Under the pieces are notes generated by a model. That model was given only the letters and a program-made list of their open reading frames with translations, had not been told where the DNA came from and searched no databases. Below, one piece after another: positions 33,786 to 46,384 of a DNA stretch of 64,000 bases. Both the position numbers and the translations under genes were made by a program. Every line of letters starts with the position of its first letter. Positions within the stretch are counted from its first letter, which is position 1. Source of the DNA: Aegilops tauschii subsp. strangulata (lineage: Eukaryota > Streptophyta > Magnoliopsida > Poales > Poaceae); contig NC_053036.3 in the NCBI RefSeq assembly GCF_002575655.3, positions 194,650,788 to 194,714,787 of the forward strand. Reading direction: 5' to 3'.

Positions 33786-35529
33786 TGTTGGAAATATGCC
33801 CTAGAGGAAATAATATCGTATTATTATATTTCCATATTCATAATTAAGTGTTTACATTTCATGCTATAACTGCTATGATCCTGAAATATGCGATTCAGTG
33901 GAAAACTCATATGCACGTGTGAAATGATAAACGGATAAAATAAAGATCTAGTCTTTCCTCTAAGACTAGCTCAAGTGTTGTTGGTGATCACGTTTTTTGG
34001 ATCCTAGAATATCGTTAAGTGTAATGATAGTCCTAAAACAATATTGAGATTATGATGTTTGAAGAACGATCATATTGAATCGACCCAATCTAGCCTGTTA
34101 TGAATTGAGTTAATATCGTCTGTAATCAATTGTAAAACACAGAGTGTTAACGTGTGATTTTTCTTCTTAGACCATTAGAGTATCATGGTCACTTCTTACC
34201 GTACAGTGGGCTTTGGGGTTGCTCAAACGTCACATGTAACACGGTGATCATAACGGCAACTTACGGGTTCATCGGAAAGTTTGACAAGTGGCCGGATAGC
34301 CCGAGAGTGGGATTTGCTCCATCGAAGAAGGAGATATATTCCTAGGGCCCTCTCGGTGTGATGGCATCAATTATCGTCTGGCCAGACACAGGTGACTTCA
34401 TCACAGGGATGCCGAAACACAATAACGAGAAAGAAGGACAAAACCAATAACGAGGATTTCGGTATATGAGCATGGTGATGACTCAGGAGGATACTGATGC
34501 ATCCTGGGTTTTGTGAAGTATCGCAAAGCAAAGGAAACATCACATGATAACCAAAGGTTCACTCGACTATCATTCGTGTACTCACAGGGACCAATATGGG
34601 TGTACAGGGTCCCGTTGTCGGTCATTGAACGAATGGTTTCGTCCATGTTTATGAGTTCCTAACCTACAGGGTCACAAGCTTAAGGAAATCATGATTTGCT
34701 GAGTGTTAGTAGGGTGGAAATGATGAGAATATATTTGTAAAATTATTTCATGAATATTCGGAAAAGTTCTGAGGGGATCCGGAAGCGTTTCGGGGTCACC
34801 AGAAGGGTTTCGGTGAGTATCGGGTAATACCGAATATTACCGATAAATTATATATAGGTGGAAAAACTTTCCGGAGATGTTTATATATATAGTGGTCTAT
34901 TAGAAGGCAATTTTGGCCAAAAAGGCCCAAGTGAGAAAGTGCCTCCTTCCCTAAGGAAGGAGGCCGGCTTGGGAGAGGGGAGGAGTCAGACTCCTCCTCC
35001 CTTGGTCGGCGCCCCAAGGAGGGACTTTCCCTCCTTGGTGGCTGCCCCCCCTCCTCCTCTAACCTATATATACTAGGGTTTTTTGCTCTTTTGATCGTAC
35101 AAGTTTTGGAACCTCCTCTAGTTTTTCTAGTTCTATTCTAGTTCTAGTTGGTCCTAGTTGACTAATTAGAGCTTGGCTAATCCTTTTCTACTCACAATTA
35201 GAAACCCTGTGTGGTTCTAATCTCCTCCATCTATTTCTCTGGTGACGATTAGCTCTGGCGGTGAAGCGCTGCCGGATCATGAAGGCTGCACGCTTGCAAC
35301 CAAGTAGAGTGATCGTGCTTTTGGTCTTTCGTTCGAGGGACTGTTCGTGGGTGGTACGAGAGATCATTCATCGATGGTTCGAGGGACTCCAAGTACGATC
35401 TACACCAATACATTCTTCTTCCACTACAACTCAGTGACGGTAACGATCATGATCCCAACCCATTATGCATTTTCATATTGATCTTGGGTGATCGTAGACG
35501 CGATTTTTTTCCTACTACGTTTCCCAACA
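33786..35529 (+). mobile_element. Solo LTR of a Copia-type element
   Basis: Starts TGTTGGAAATATGCCCTAGA and ends CTACGTTTCCCAACA; 1744 bp, nearly the same length as the Copia 1 and Copia 2 LTRs and with related ends, though the body is diverged. The flanks are CCAAT (33781-33785) and CCGAT (35530-35534), a target duplication with one mismatch. No internal region is attached, so it arose by LTR-LTR recombination. TATATATA near 35065 is the probable promoter. Confidence 0.85.
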
Positions 35530-36780
35530 CCGATGTGGGTAAATCGCTACTTTTTGTCTTTCTCTTTTCTTATACTAGAGGACCTATTGCACCCTTGACG
35601 CATAAAACAAATCACGACCGAGAAACAAGGGGAACTATTGGAAGGAATGTCATAACAACCTACAACATAAACCTATATCTGCTAACACCCATGACAATAG
35701 AAAAGTGCTCGGACTATATTCGTAAGTGTTGATAATTTCACACTTGTAGACAAACATCATACATTTTTCTGGTGCCTACCTTTGAGGTAATACATTATAC
35801 ATTAACAAATACATAATATGAACACCCATCCTAATACAAATACGATAAAGAATCCATTGTTGAAACTTAATTGACATACCAATTTGACATAGACATCAAA
35901 GTAATGGCGGTTCACCATGGGGATGTTTTTTCCTTTGCTTGTCAGCACATGCTGACATGTGGGTCAACACCTTACGTGTAGTCGCATCACCTTCTTCACC
36001 TCCCTAGGACACGATGAATATTTGGGAAACTCATTTTATTCCCTCTCAATTTATTGATCATTTAAAATCAAAAAGTTCCAAATACTATTCAGAATTAGCT
36101 AAAATGAAGGAACACGAGCAAGTTTTATTTTATCCTATTTAAACAATTAACATTTCAAATTTTAAATTTTGGGGTGTTATGCTCAGGCTAGCGGTAGGAT
36201 CAACTCCTATGCTGGATGCTTTGCAGGAATTCTGTCTGAATTTGTGATGTGTTGTTATTAGCCACTAGTTGAGTTCTGTTTGGGGCAGAACGGAATCAGA
36301 CGACCCCATAATTCACCCATTAATTACTCAAACAACAGTCATGATCTTCTCCACCCTCCAGGGTAGGGGTCGCTCAGACCTATAGTTTCCTAACTATATT
36401 ATTTTAGGTACTTCTGATCTTACCAAGGCTAGTATGTCGATCGACGGCAGGGCATGCTCAGTTCGGAAACATCTGTGAACCATAGTTCAAACAAAGGAAG
36501 AAGTCAAAGGATTAGCAGCCGATACCTTGAAGAGTTCGGGGATACTACCAATGCCATGACTGGGGATATAGCCATGGAGGACAGAAGAGGCCCAACAACC
36601 GGAGGCCAGCCCAAGCCTGCGACTCGAAGTCCATCAGCAATAGAGGGTGCATCTCCACCTTAGGGAGAAAGACAAGAACTCTGTCGTGTATCTAGCTATG
36701 TCTTATGTATTTTCAGCATCTACCAACTGACTTGGGACTCCTATAAACCTAGCCACAACTGACTATATAAGGACTGATAG
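35530..36780. other. Intergenic stretch without recognisable gene
   Basis: No coherent protein on either strand. A 69-codon frame at 36454-36663 has an ordinary composition but no homologous partner or splice context that I can see, and I do not call it a gene. Confidence 0.55.
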
Positions 36781-36810
36781 GTACCCCCCCGACATGCGTG
36801 GTAGGGGGAT
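36781..36810 (+). pseudogene. LINE reverse-transcriptase fragment left of Copia 2
   Basis: The last 30 bases before Copia 2 read GYPPDMRGRG in frame with 53848 onward (MSTSFMLFIIAIDPLWWLF) once Copia 2 and one target copy are removed. Together they match the RT motif with RG-x-RQGDPLSPMLF of L1-type LINEs, in decayed form. The sequence further left does not look like a LINE. Confidence 0.6.
36806..36810 (+). repeat. Target-site duplication of Copia 2, left copy
   Basis: GGGAT, repeated exactly at 53843-53847 after the 3' LTR. Confidence 0.93.
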
Positions 36811-38552
36811 TGAAGGAAATATGCCATAGAGGCAATAATAAAGTTGTTATTTATATTTCCTTATATCATGATAAATGTTTATTATTCATGCTAGAATTGT
36901 ATTAACCGGAAACTTAGTACGTGTGTGAATACATAGACAAACAGAGTATCCCTAGTATGCCTCTACTTGACTAGCTCATTAATCAAAGATGGTTAAGTTT
37001 CCTAGCCATAGACATGTGTTGTCATTTGATGAACGGGATCACATCATTAGAGAATGATGTGATGGACAAGACCCATCTGTTAGCTTAGCATAATGATCGT
37101 TTAGTTTTTCTGCTATTGCTTTCTTCATGACTTATACATGTTCCTCGGACTATGAGATTATGCAACTCCCGAATACCGGAGGAACACCTTGTGTGCTATC
37201 AAACGTCACAACATAACTGGGTGATTATAAAGATGCTCTACAGGTGTCTCCGATAGTGTTTGTTGAGTTGGCATAGATCGAGATTAGGATTTGTCACTCC
37301 GTGTATCGGAGAGGTATCTCTAGGCCCTCTCGGTAATGCACATCACTATGAGCCTTGCAAGCAATGTGACTAAAGAGTTATTTACGGGATGATGCATTAC
37401 GGAATGAGTAAAGTGACTTGCCGGTAACGAGATTGAACTAGGTATGATGATATCGACGATCGAATCTTGGGCAAGTAAATTACCGATGAAAAAGGGAACA
37501 ACGTATGTTGTTATGCGGTTTGACCGATAAAGATCTTCGAAGAATATGTAGGAACCAATATGACCATCCAGGTTCCGCTATTGGTTATTGACCGGAGATG
37601 TGTCTTGGTCATGTCTACATAGTTCTCGAACCCGTAGGATTCGCACGCTTAACTTTCGAGACGATTTGTATTATGAATTATGTGATTTGATGAACCGAAG
37701 TTTGTTCGGAGTCTCGGATGAGATCACGGACATGACGAGGAGTCTCGAAATGGTCGAGAGGTAAAGATTCATATATTGGAAGGTTACATTCGGACACCGG
37801 AATGGTTCGGGTTGTTTCGGATGAGTTTCGGAGTACCGGGAGGTTACCGGAACCCCCCGGGAAGTAATGGGCCTTAATGGGCTTTAGTGGAAAGGAGAGG
37901 AGGGCCTCAAGGGGTGGCCGCGCCCCCCCCCATGGGCTGGTCCGAATTGGACTAGGAGGGGCGGCGCCCCCCTCTTTCGTTCTCCCATCTTCTCCCTTCC
38001 CTTCCTTCTCCTAGTTGGAATAGGGAAGGGGGGCCGAATCCTATTTGGACCGGGAGTCCAAGTAGGACTCCCCCCCTTGGTGCGCCCCCTCTAGGGCCGG
38101 CCTTCTCTCCTTCCCCCCTTTATATACGTGGGAGGGGGGCACCCCAAAGACGCAACTAGTCTTCTCTTAGCCGTGTGCGGTGCCCCCCCCCTCCACAGTT
38201 ACACACCTCGGTCATATCGTCGTAGTGCTTAGGTGAAGCCCTGCGCCGGTAACTTCATCATCACCATTGCCACGCCGTCGTGCTGACGGAACTCTTCCTC
38301 GGCCTCAACTAGATCAAGAGCTCGAGGGACGTCATCGTGCTGAACGTGTGCTGAACACGGAGGTGCCGTACGTTCGGTACTTGGATCGGTTGGATCGCGA
38401 AGACGTTCGACTACATCAACCGCATTACTAAACGCTTCCGCTTTCGGTCTACGAGGGTACGTGGACACACTCCCCCGTTTCGTTGATATGCATCTCCTAG
38501 ATAGATCTTGCGTGATCATAGGTAAAATTTTGAAATACTGCATTCCCCAACA
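36811..38552 (+). repeat. 5' LTR of Copia 2
   Basis: 1742 bp, TGAAGGAAATATGCC to CATTCCCCAACA. A TATATA box at about 38120-38125 lies in the expected promoter position. Confidence 0.95.
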
Positions 38553-38553
38553 G

Positions 38554-38566
38554 TGGCATCCGAGCC
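38554..38566 (+). other. Primer-binding site of Copia 2
   Basis: TGGCATCCGAGCC, two mismatches from the initiator-tRNA-Met complement TGGTATCAGAGCC, one base after the LTR. Confidence 0.82.
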
Positions 38567-39787
38567 AGGTCTAAGCATAGTTGTTATATGCACGAGTAGA
38601 ACACAATGAGTTGTGGGCGATAATAGCCATACTGCTTACCAGCAACGTCTTACTTTGATTCGGCAGTATTGTTGGATGAAGCGGGCCAGACCGACATTAC
38701 ATGACCGCGTTCATGAGACTGGTTCTACCGACGTGCTTCACACACAGGTGGCTAGCGCGTGTCTCTTTCTCCAACTTTAGTTGAATCGAGTTTGACTATG
38801 CCCAGTCCTTGTTGGAGGTTAAAATAGCACACTTGACGAAAAATCGTTGTGGTTTTGATGCGTAGGTAAGAACGGTTCTTGCTAGAAGCCCGTAGCTGCC
38901 ACGTAAAACTTGCAACAACAAAGTAGAGGACGTCTAACTTGTTTTTGCAGGGCTTGCTATGATGTGATATGGTCAAGACGTGATGAGATATAAATTGTTG
39001 TATGAGATGATCATGTTTTGTAACAGTTATCAGCAACTGGCAGGAGCCATATGGTTGTCGCTTTATTGTATGAAATGCAATCGCCATGTAATTGCTTTAC
39101 TTTATAACTAAGCGGTAGCGATAGTCGTGGAAGCAATAGTTGGAGAGACGACAACGATGCTACGATGGAGATCAAGGTGTCAAGCCGGTGACGATGGTAA
39201 TCATGACAGTGCTCTGGAGATGGAGATCAAAGGCACAAGATGATGATGGCCATATCATATCACTTATTTTGATTGCATGTGATGTTTATCCTTTATGCAT
39301 CTTATTTTGCTTAGTACGGCGGTAGCATTATAATATGATCCCTCGCTAAATTTCAAGGTACAAGTGTTCTCCCTGAGTATGCACCGTTGCTACAGTTCGT
39401 CGTGCCGAGACACCACGTGATGATCGGGTGTGGTAAGCTCTACGTTCACATACAACGGGTGCAAGCCAGTTTTGCACACGCAGAATAATCGGGTTAAACT
39501 TGACGAGCCTAGCATATGCAGATATGGCCTCGGAACACTGAGACCGAAAGTTCGAACGTGAATCATATAGTAGATATGATCAACATAGTGATGTTTACCA
39601 TTGAAAGCTACTCCATCTCACGTGATGATCGGACATGGTTTAGTTGGTATGGATCACGTGATCATTTAGATGACTAGAGGGATGTCTATCTAAGTGGGAG
39701 TTCTTAAGTAATATGATTAATTGAACTTTAATTTATCATGAACTTAGTAACTGATAGTATTTTGCATGTCTATGTTGTTGTAGATCA
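38567..39787 (+). other. Noncoding leader of Copia 2
   Basis: About 1.2 kb between the primer site and the gag start, closely similar to 712-1915 in Copia 1. It would hold the packaging signal. No gene is seen. Confidence 0.75.
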
Positions 39788-42700
39788 ATGGCACGTTCTA
39801 CCGTTCCCTTGAATTTTAATGTGTTCCTAGAGAAAGCTAAGTTGAAAGATGATGGTAGCAACTACACGGACTGGGTCCGTAACTTGAGGATTATCCTCAT
39901 TGCTGCACAGAAGAATTACGTCTTGGAAGCACCGCTAGGTGCAAGACCCGCTGCAGGAGCAACTCCAGATGTTATGAACGTCTGGCAGAGCAAAGCTGAT
40001 GACTACTCGATAGTTCAGTGTGCCATGCTTTACGGCTTAGAATCGGGACTTCAACGACATTTTGAACGTCATGGAGCATATGAGATGTTCCAGGACTTGA
40101 AGTTAATATTTCAAGCAAATGCCCGAATTGAGAGATATGAAGTCTCCAATAAGTTCTATAGCTGCAAGATGGAGGAGAATAGTTCTGTCATTCAACATAT
40201 ACTCAGAATGTCTGGGTACCACAACCACTTGACTCAACTGGGAGTTAATCTTCCTGATGATAGTGTCATTGACAGAGTTCTTCAACCACTTCCACCAAGC
40301 TACAAAAGCTTTGTGATGAACTATAATATGCAAGGGATTGATAAGACAATTCCCGAGCTCTTCGCGATACTAAAGGCTGCGGAGGTAGAAATCAAGAAGG
40401 AGCATCAAGAGTTGATGGTTAACAAGACCACTAGTTTCAAGAAGAAGGGCAAAGGGAAGAAGGGGAACTTCAAGAAGAACGGCAAGCAAGTTGCTTCTCA
40501 AGTGAAGAAGCCCAAGTCTGGACCTAAGCCTGAGACTGAGTGCTTCTACTGCAAAGGCACTGGTCACTGGAAGCGGAATTGCCCCAAGTATTTGGCGGAT
40601 AAGAAGGATGGCAAAGCAAAAGGTATATTTGATATACAGGTTATTGATGTGTACCTTACTAATGCTCGTAGTAGCGCCTGGGTATTTGATACTGGTTCTG
40701 TTGCTCAAATTTGCAACTCGAAACAGGGGCTACGGATTAAACGAAGATTGGCTAAGGACGAGGTGAAAATGCGCATGGGAAATGGTTCCAAAGTCGATAT
40801 GATCGCGGTCGGCATGCTAACTCTACATCTACCGTCGGGATTAGTTTTAGACCTGAATAATTGTTATTTGGTGCCAGCGTTAAGCATGAACATTATATCT
40901 GGATCTTGTTTGATGTGAGACGGTTATTCATTTAAATCAGAGAATAATGGTTGTTCTATTTATATGAGTAGTATCTTTTATGGTCATGCACCCTTGATGA
41001 GTGGTCTATTTTTGTTGAATCTTGATTGTAGTGATACACATATTCATAATATTGAAGCCAAAAGATGCAAGGTTAATAATGATAGTGCAACTTATTTGTG
41101 GCACTGCCGTTTAGGTCATATTGGTGTAAAGAGCATGAAGAAACTCCATGCTGATGGGCTTTTGGAATCACTTGATTATGAATCACTTGATGCTTGCGAA
41201 CCATGCCTCATGGGCAAGATAACTAAGACTCCGTTCTCCGGAACAATGGAGCAAGCAACTGACTTGTTGGAAATAATACGTACTAATGTATGTGGTCCGA
41301 TGAGTGTTGAGGCTCGCGGCGGGTATCGTAATTTTCAAACCTACATAGATGATTTGAGCAGATATGGGTATATCTACTTAATGAAACATAAGTCTGAAAC
41401 ATTTGAAAAGTTCAAAGAATTTCAGAGTGAAGTAGAAAATCATCGTAACAAGAAAATAAAGTTTCTGCAATCTGATCATGGAGGTGAATATTTGAGTTAT
41501 GAGTTTGGTCTTAATTTGAAACAATGTGGAATAGTTTTGCAACTCATGCCACCTGGAACACCACAACATAATGGTGTGTCCGAACGTCGTAATCGTACTT
41601 TATTAGACATGGTGCGATCTATGATGTCTCTTACTGATTTACCGCTATCGTTTTGGGGTTATGCTTTAGAGACGGCTGCATTCCCGTTAAATAGGGCACC
41701 ATCTAAATCCGTTGAGATGACACCATATGAACTGTGGTTTGGCAAGAAACCCAAGTTGTCATTTCTTAAAGTTTGGGGCTGCGATGCATATGTGAAAAAG
41801 CTTCAACCTAATATGCTCGAACCCAAATCGGAGAAATGTGTCTTCATATGATAGTCAAAGGAAATAGTTGGGTACACATTCTATCACAGATCCGAAGGCA
41901 AGATATTCGTTGCTAAGAATGGATCCTTTCTAGAGAAGGAGTTTCTCTCGAAAGAAGTGAGTGGGAGGAAAGTATAACTTGATGAGGTAGTTGTACCTGC
42001 TCCCGAATTGGAAAGTAGTACATCACAGAAATCAGTTCAAGTGATTCCTATACCAATCAGTGAGGAAGCTGATGATGATGATCATGAAACTTTGGATCAA
42101 GTTACTACTGAACCTCGTAGGTCAACTAGAGTAAGATCCGTACCAGAGTGGTACGGTAATCATGTTCTGGAAGTCATGTTACTTGACCATGACGAACATA
42201 CGAACTATGAGGAAGCGATGATGAGCCCAGATTCCGCGAAATGGCTTGAGGCCATGAAATCTGAGATGGGATCCATGTATGGGAACAAAGTATGGACCTT
42301 GGTTGACTTGCCCGATGATCGGCAAGCCATAGAAAATAAATGGATCTTCAAGAAGAAGACTAACGCTGACGGTAATGTTACTGTCTACAAAGCTCGACTT
42401 GTTGCGAAAGGTTTTTGACAAGTTCAAGGAGTTGACTACGATGAGACCTTCTCACCCGTAGAGCTGCTTAAGTCAGTCCGAATCATGTTAGCAATTGCCG
42501 CATTTTATGATTATGAAATTTGGCAAATGGATGTCAAAACTACATTCCTTAATGGATATCTTAAAGAAGAGTTGTATATGATGCAACCAGAAGGTTTTGT
42601 CGATCCTAAATGTGCTAACAAAGTGTGCAAGCTCCGGCGATCCATTTATGGACTGGTGCAAGCCTCTCGGAGTTGGAATATACGCTTTGATAGTGTGATC

Positions 42701-43767
42701 AAAGCATACGGTTTTATACAGACTTTTGGAGAAGCCTGTATTTACAGGAAAGTGAGTGGGAGCTCTATAGCATTTCTAATATTATATGTGGATGACATAT
42801 TGTTGATTGGAAATAATACAAAATTTCTGGATAGCATAAAAGGATACTTGAATAAGAATTTTTCAATGAAAGACCTCAGTGAAGCTGCTTATATATTGGG
42901 CATCAAGATCTATAGAGATAGATCAAGACGCTTAATTGGACTTTCACAAAGCACATACTTGATAAAGTTTTGAAGAAGTTCAAAATGGATCAGTCAAAGA
43001 AAGGGTTCTTGCCTGTGTTACAAGGTGTGAAGTTGAGTCAGACTCAATGCCCGACCACTGCAGAAGATGAAGAGAAAATGAAAGTCATTCCCTATGCCTC
43101 AGCCATAGGTTCTATCATGTATGCAATGTTGTGTACCAGACCTGATGTGTGCCTTGCTATTAGTTTAGCAGGGTGGTACCAAAGTAATTCAGGAGTGGAT
43201 CACTGGACATCGGTCAAGAACATCTTGAAATACCTGAAAAGGACTAAGGATATGTTTCTTGTTTATGGAGGTGACAAAGAGCTCGTTGTAAATGGTTACG
43301 TCGATGCAAGCTTTGACACTGATCCGGATGACTCTAAGTCACAAACTGGATACGTATTTATATTGAAAGGTGGAGTTGTCAGTTGGTGCAGTTCCAAACA
43401 GAGCGTCGTGGCGGGATCTACGTGTGAAGCGGAGTACATAGTTGCTTCGGAAGCAGCAAATGAAGGAGTCTGGATGAAGGAGTTCATATCCGATCTAGGT
43501 GTAATACCTAGTGCATCGGGTCCAATGAAAATCTTTTGTGACAATACTGGTGCAATTGCCTTGGCGAAGGAATCCAGATTTCACAAGAGAACCAAACACA
43601 TCAAGAGACGCTTCAATTCCATCCGCGATCAAGTCAAGGAGGGAGACATAGAGATTTGCAAGTTACATACGGATCTGAATGTTGCAGACCCGTTGACTAA
43701 GCCTCTCTCACGAGCAAAACATGATCAGCACCAAGACTACATGGGTGTTAGAATCATTACTATGTAA
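39788..43767 (+). pseudogene. Copia 2 gag-pol polyprotein, lightly damaged
   Basis: Starts MARSTVPLNFNVFLEKAK. Gag is followed by a CCHC zinc knuckle (residues 252-265, CFYCKGTGHWKRNC), protease DTGS (residue 301), integrase with the HHCC zinc region and the core motifs SDHGGEYLSYEF and NGVSERRNRT, reverse transcriptase with YVDD near 42785, and RNase H with YVDASFDTDPDD, CEAEY and HTDLNVADPLTKPL. Lesions: TGA 40916-40918 where Copia 1 has CGA, TGA/TAG near 41849-41855, TAA near 41975, a one-base insertion in a T-run near 42415, and a frame change near 42972. It encodes particle, protease, integrase and polymerase in the cytoplasm and nucleus. It is inactive but young enough to read throughout. 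Confidence 0.95.
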
Positions 43768-43785
43768 TCTAGATTATTGACTCTA

Positions 43786-43800
43786 GTGCAAGTGGGAGAC
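43786..43800 (+). other. Polypurine tract of Copia 2
   Basis: TGCAAGTGGGAGAC directly precedes the 3' LTR, as in Copia 1. Confidence 0.8.
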
Positions 43801-44141
43801 TGAAGGAAATATGCCCTAGAGGCAATAATAAAGTTGTTATTTATATTTCCTTATATCATGATAAATGTTTATTATTCATGCTAGAATTGTATTAACCGGA
43901 AACTTAGTACATGTGTGAATATATAGACAAACAGAGTGTCCCTAGTATGCCTCTACTTGACTAGCTCGTTAATCAAAGATGGTTAAGTTTCCTGGCCATA
44001 GACATGTGTTGTCATTTGATGAACGGGATCACATCATTAGAGAATGATGTGATGGACAAGACCCGTTCGTTAGCTTAGGTAATGATCGTTTAGTTTTTCT
44101 GCTATTGCTTTCTTCATGACTTATACATGTTCCTCGGACTA

Positions 44142-44700
44142 CATTCGTGTGCGTCGGTCCTAAACAAACGGTTTTTTACCCCTTTCCGTGACGGCATTTG
44201 GAACTGTCGCCAAGTGAGTGTGTGCGATAGGGTGTCCTTCCCACATGACCCAGAAATCGTCGGGGATAGGCCCTCCTGGGACCCGGGCTGGGGATGTGTG
44301 CGATCGGGCGAGGCATCGAAACCCAATCATTTCCGTAGGTATGTACATCCCACACGGTGAATCGCAGAAATCATTTCCGTAGGTATGTACATCCCACACG
44401 TTGAATCCCAGAAATCATTTCCGTAGGTATGTACATCCCACACGGTAATCCGACAAAATCATTTCTGTAGGTATGTACATCCCACACGGTGAATCCCGGA
44501 AAAACATTTCCGTTCGTATGTATATCACACACATTCAATCCAAGGAATAAGTTTCCGTTCTTATGTACATCCCACACAGTCAATCCAGGGAAAACGTTTC
44601 CGTTCGGACGTACATCCCACACGGTTTTATGTGTAGGCTCGTGTGTGAAAGGTGTAACTATCACACACGGTCTTCCTTGGTTAACTGTTTGCTTTTATCA
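44142..44700. repeat. Left subterminal repeat array of CACTA B
   Basis: At least seven copies of a 55-65-bp unit built from GTATGTACATCCCACACGGT and AATCATTTCCGTAG, from about 44330 to 44660. This is the inverse of the unit in the right end of CACTA A. Confidence 0.9.
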
Positions 44701-44993
44701 ACTATAACACACACAATTTGATGAAGAAAACTATGTGGCATTGGGCTATCCATCGCAACCGCTTTTACTGCTAAAACCGTTTGCAAAGGTCCATGACACA
44801 TTTAGCAGGTTTATTAGTTTACAAATAATAACTCCAGTATTACGCAAATTCACATTTCATATCGAACAACTGTTTGCCAATTTCATACCAGGCACATAAA
44901 TATATTATAACATCACAGTACGGTAGCTACATGAATACAGCAAAGTACAACACATAGCTAGTTCAACTTCATAACAACAATATATTCATTTCC

Positions 44994-46384
44994 CTAATCG
45001 AGATCATCCAGGCTCGTCTTATCCACCTCTGCTTTCAGTTCAGTAAGAACCCGTTTTGCACGGGCCAACTGGGAAAGTGCCTCCTCCTTCGCCGACACCA
45101 TCTTAGCAAAGTCTTTAAAAAATCTGAGCTCATTCTCCAGCTTCAACTTTTTATCCCACATCTTGAAATATGCTTCAGCGTTGACAAGACTTTCTCTAAG
45201 CCTAGCTGTGTTCACTTCCTCATACATGCTCCAGAGCTTCGTTAGGCACATCTTCAAAGACTGTGGCCACTCTTGACCAACTCGCTCCAAGTAAGAACAC
45301 TTCCGTTCATCCTATAATATTTAAAACTAGATCATTAACAATTGTAGGGTAAATGGGTTTATAGCAACATAGAAAATCACCAATGCTTATTTTGAAAAAC
45401 TGAAGAAACATGTTAATTATGACATATCTTCTCAAAAAGATCAATGTGCAAATGAAATAATTGGTACTGAGACAACAACCAAATTCTGGAACATCAGAAG
45501 CTATAATTAACTACAACGACGCTACAAGTTATTACTCATGTACAATAAATAAAAAATTGAACATTTTATGAGGAAGGTAAATATAACTGCAACAGCATAG
45601 CGACAGTGTTTGGATGACAGCAAATTGATACTAACAGGTGTGTACATGCACAAATTTAGTAACATAGAATTAATGGCACTAGGGCCGTCCACTATGTATG
45701 CCAAAACTGGTGTAAAGACAACTGTTGCTACATCTCGCACCGGTGCCCTGAACTAGCGAGCCGATGCAGCGGAAAAAAAATCAGGGACCCGGACTCCCGA
45801 GCACGTAGTTGCTCCGATGCCCAATTCTTTCGTGCCATAAAGATTTAGTACTTTACTGCTTGGCTGCTCGGATGTGTGGACCAAAGTTGGCTGCACAAAC
45901 TACTGAAACTGCCAAATAATTTTCTAATGGCACCACTGATGAGATGGCAACAATTTAAGATACTAGGTACAAACTGTGACACTGTCTTAGGATGCGTTTC
46001 GTTGAAGGTGTGGTATGAATGGGTTGGGACCGTGACAATGTCTGAATCACATCTAACAAATGATTTGTAACAAAGGAAGAGGGTCTAACCTTCTTTGCAC
46101 ATGCCAGAAACTTCCTCCAAGTGTCCACAGAATCAAAAGCAAGTAGCTTCACGCATGGAGATTGATGGTGACAACGAGCAGATAGATCTTCAGCCACCCT
46201 GCTCCATTTGTTGCCACTGATGGTCTTAGGGAGCTACAAGAGGAAGAAACGACTCAAATCGACCTCCGGGTAAAAATCCTTCATTCCAAGTCATAGCCCG
46301 AGAGAGAGAAGAGAGGCATACCCGGGTGGTGAAGTAGTAGTCGCCGGAGGAGGAACCGCTGGAGATGTCTTTGAAGAAGACCAT
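44994..46384 (-). CDS. CACTA B gene 1: three-exon gene for a 174-residue coiled-coil protein
   Basis: Exons 46384-46322, 46233-46090 and 45311-44994, all phase 0, with donors CGG/GTATGC and AAG/GTTAGA and acceptors TTGTAG/CTC and TTATAG/GAT. The joined frame is open from MVFFKDISSGSSSG to the stop at 44994. Exon 2 holds LPKTISGNKWSRVAEDLSAR and a TWRKFLACAKK end. Exon 3 is charged and helical (WDKKLKLENELRFF, then repeated Lys/Glu heptads ending TSLDDLD), likely a coiled coil. No known domain. The 5' flank is shared with the B3 gene of CACTA A, which occupies the same place relative to the terminus. An intact three-exon frame in a transposon suggests recent selection or recent capture. Function unknown. 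Confidence 0.65.
45312..46089 (-). other. Second intron of CACTA B gene 1
   Basis: 778 bp of A/T-rich sequence, with a GT-AG border on the minus strand. The chance ORFs inside are not genes. Confidence 0.6.

Noticed and set aside
36454..36663. 69-codon open frame
   Set aside because: Ordinary composition, no domain, no splice partner; length is within chance for this region.
44330..44660. Regularly spaced repeats that could suggest a CRISPR array
   Set aside because: Unit sequence and spacers both vary gradually, and the array sits at a CACTA end; a eukaryotic subterminal repeat explains it.
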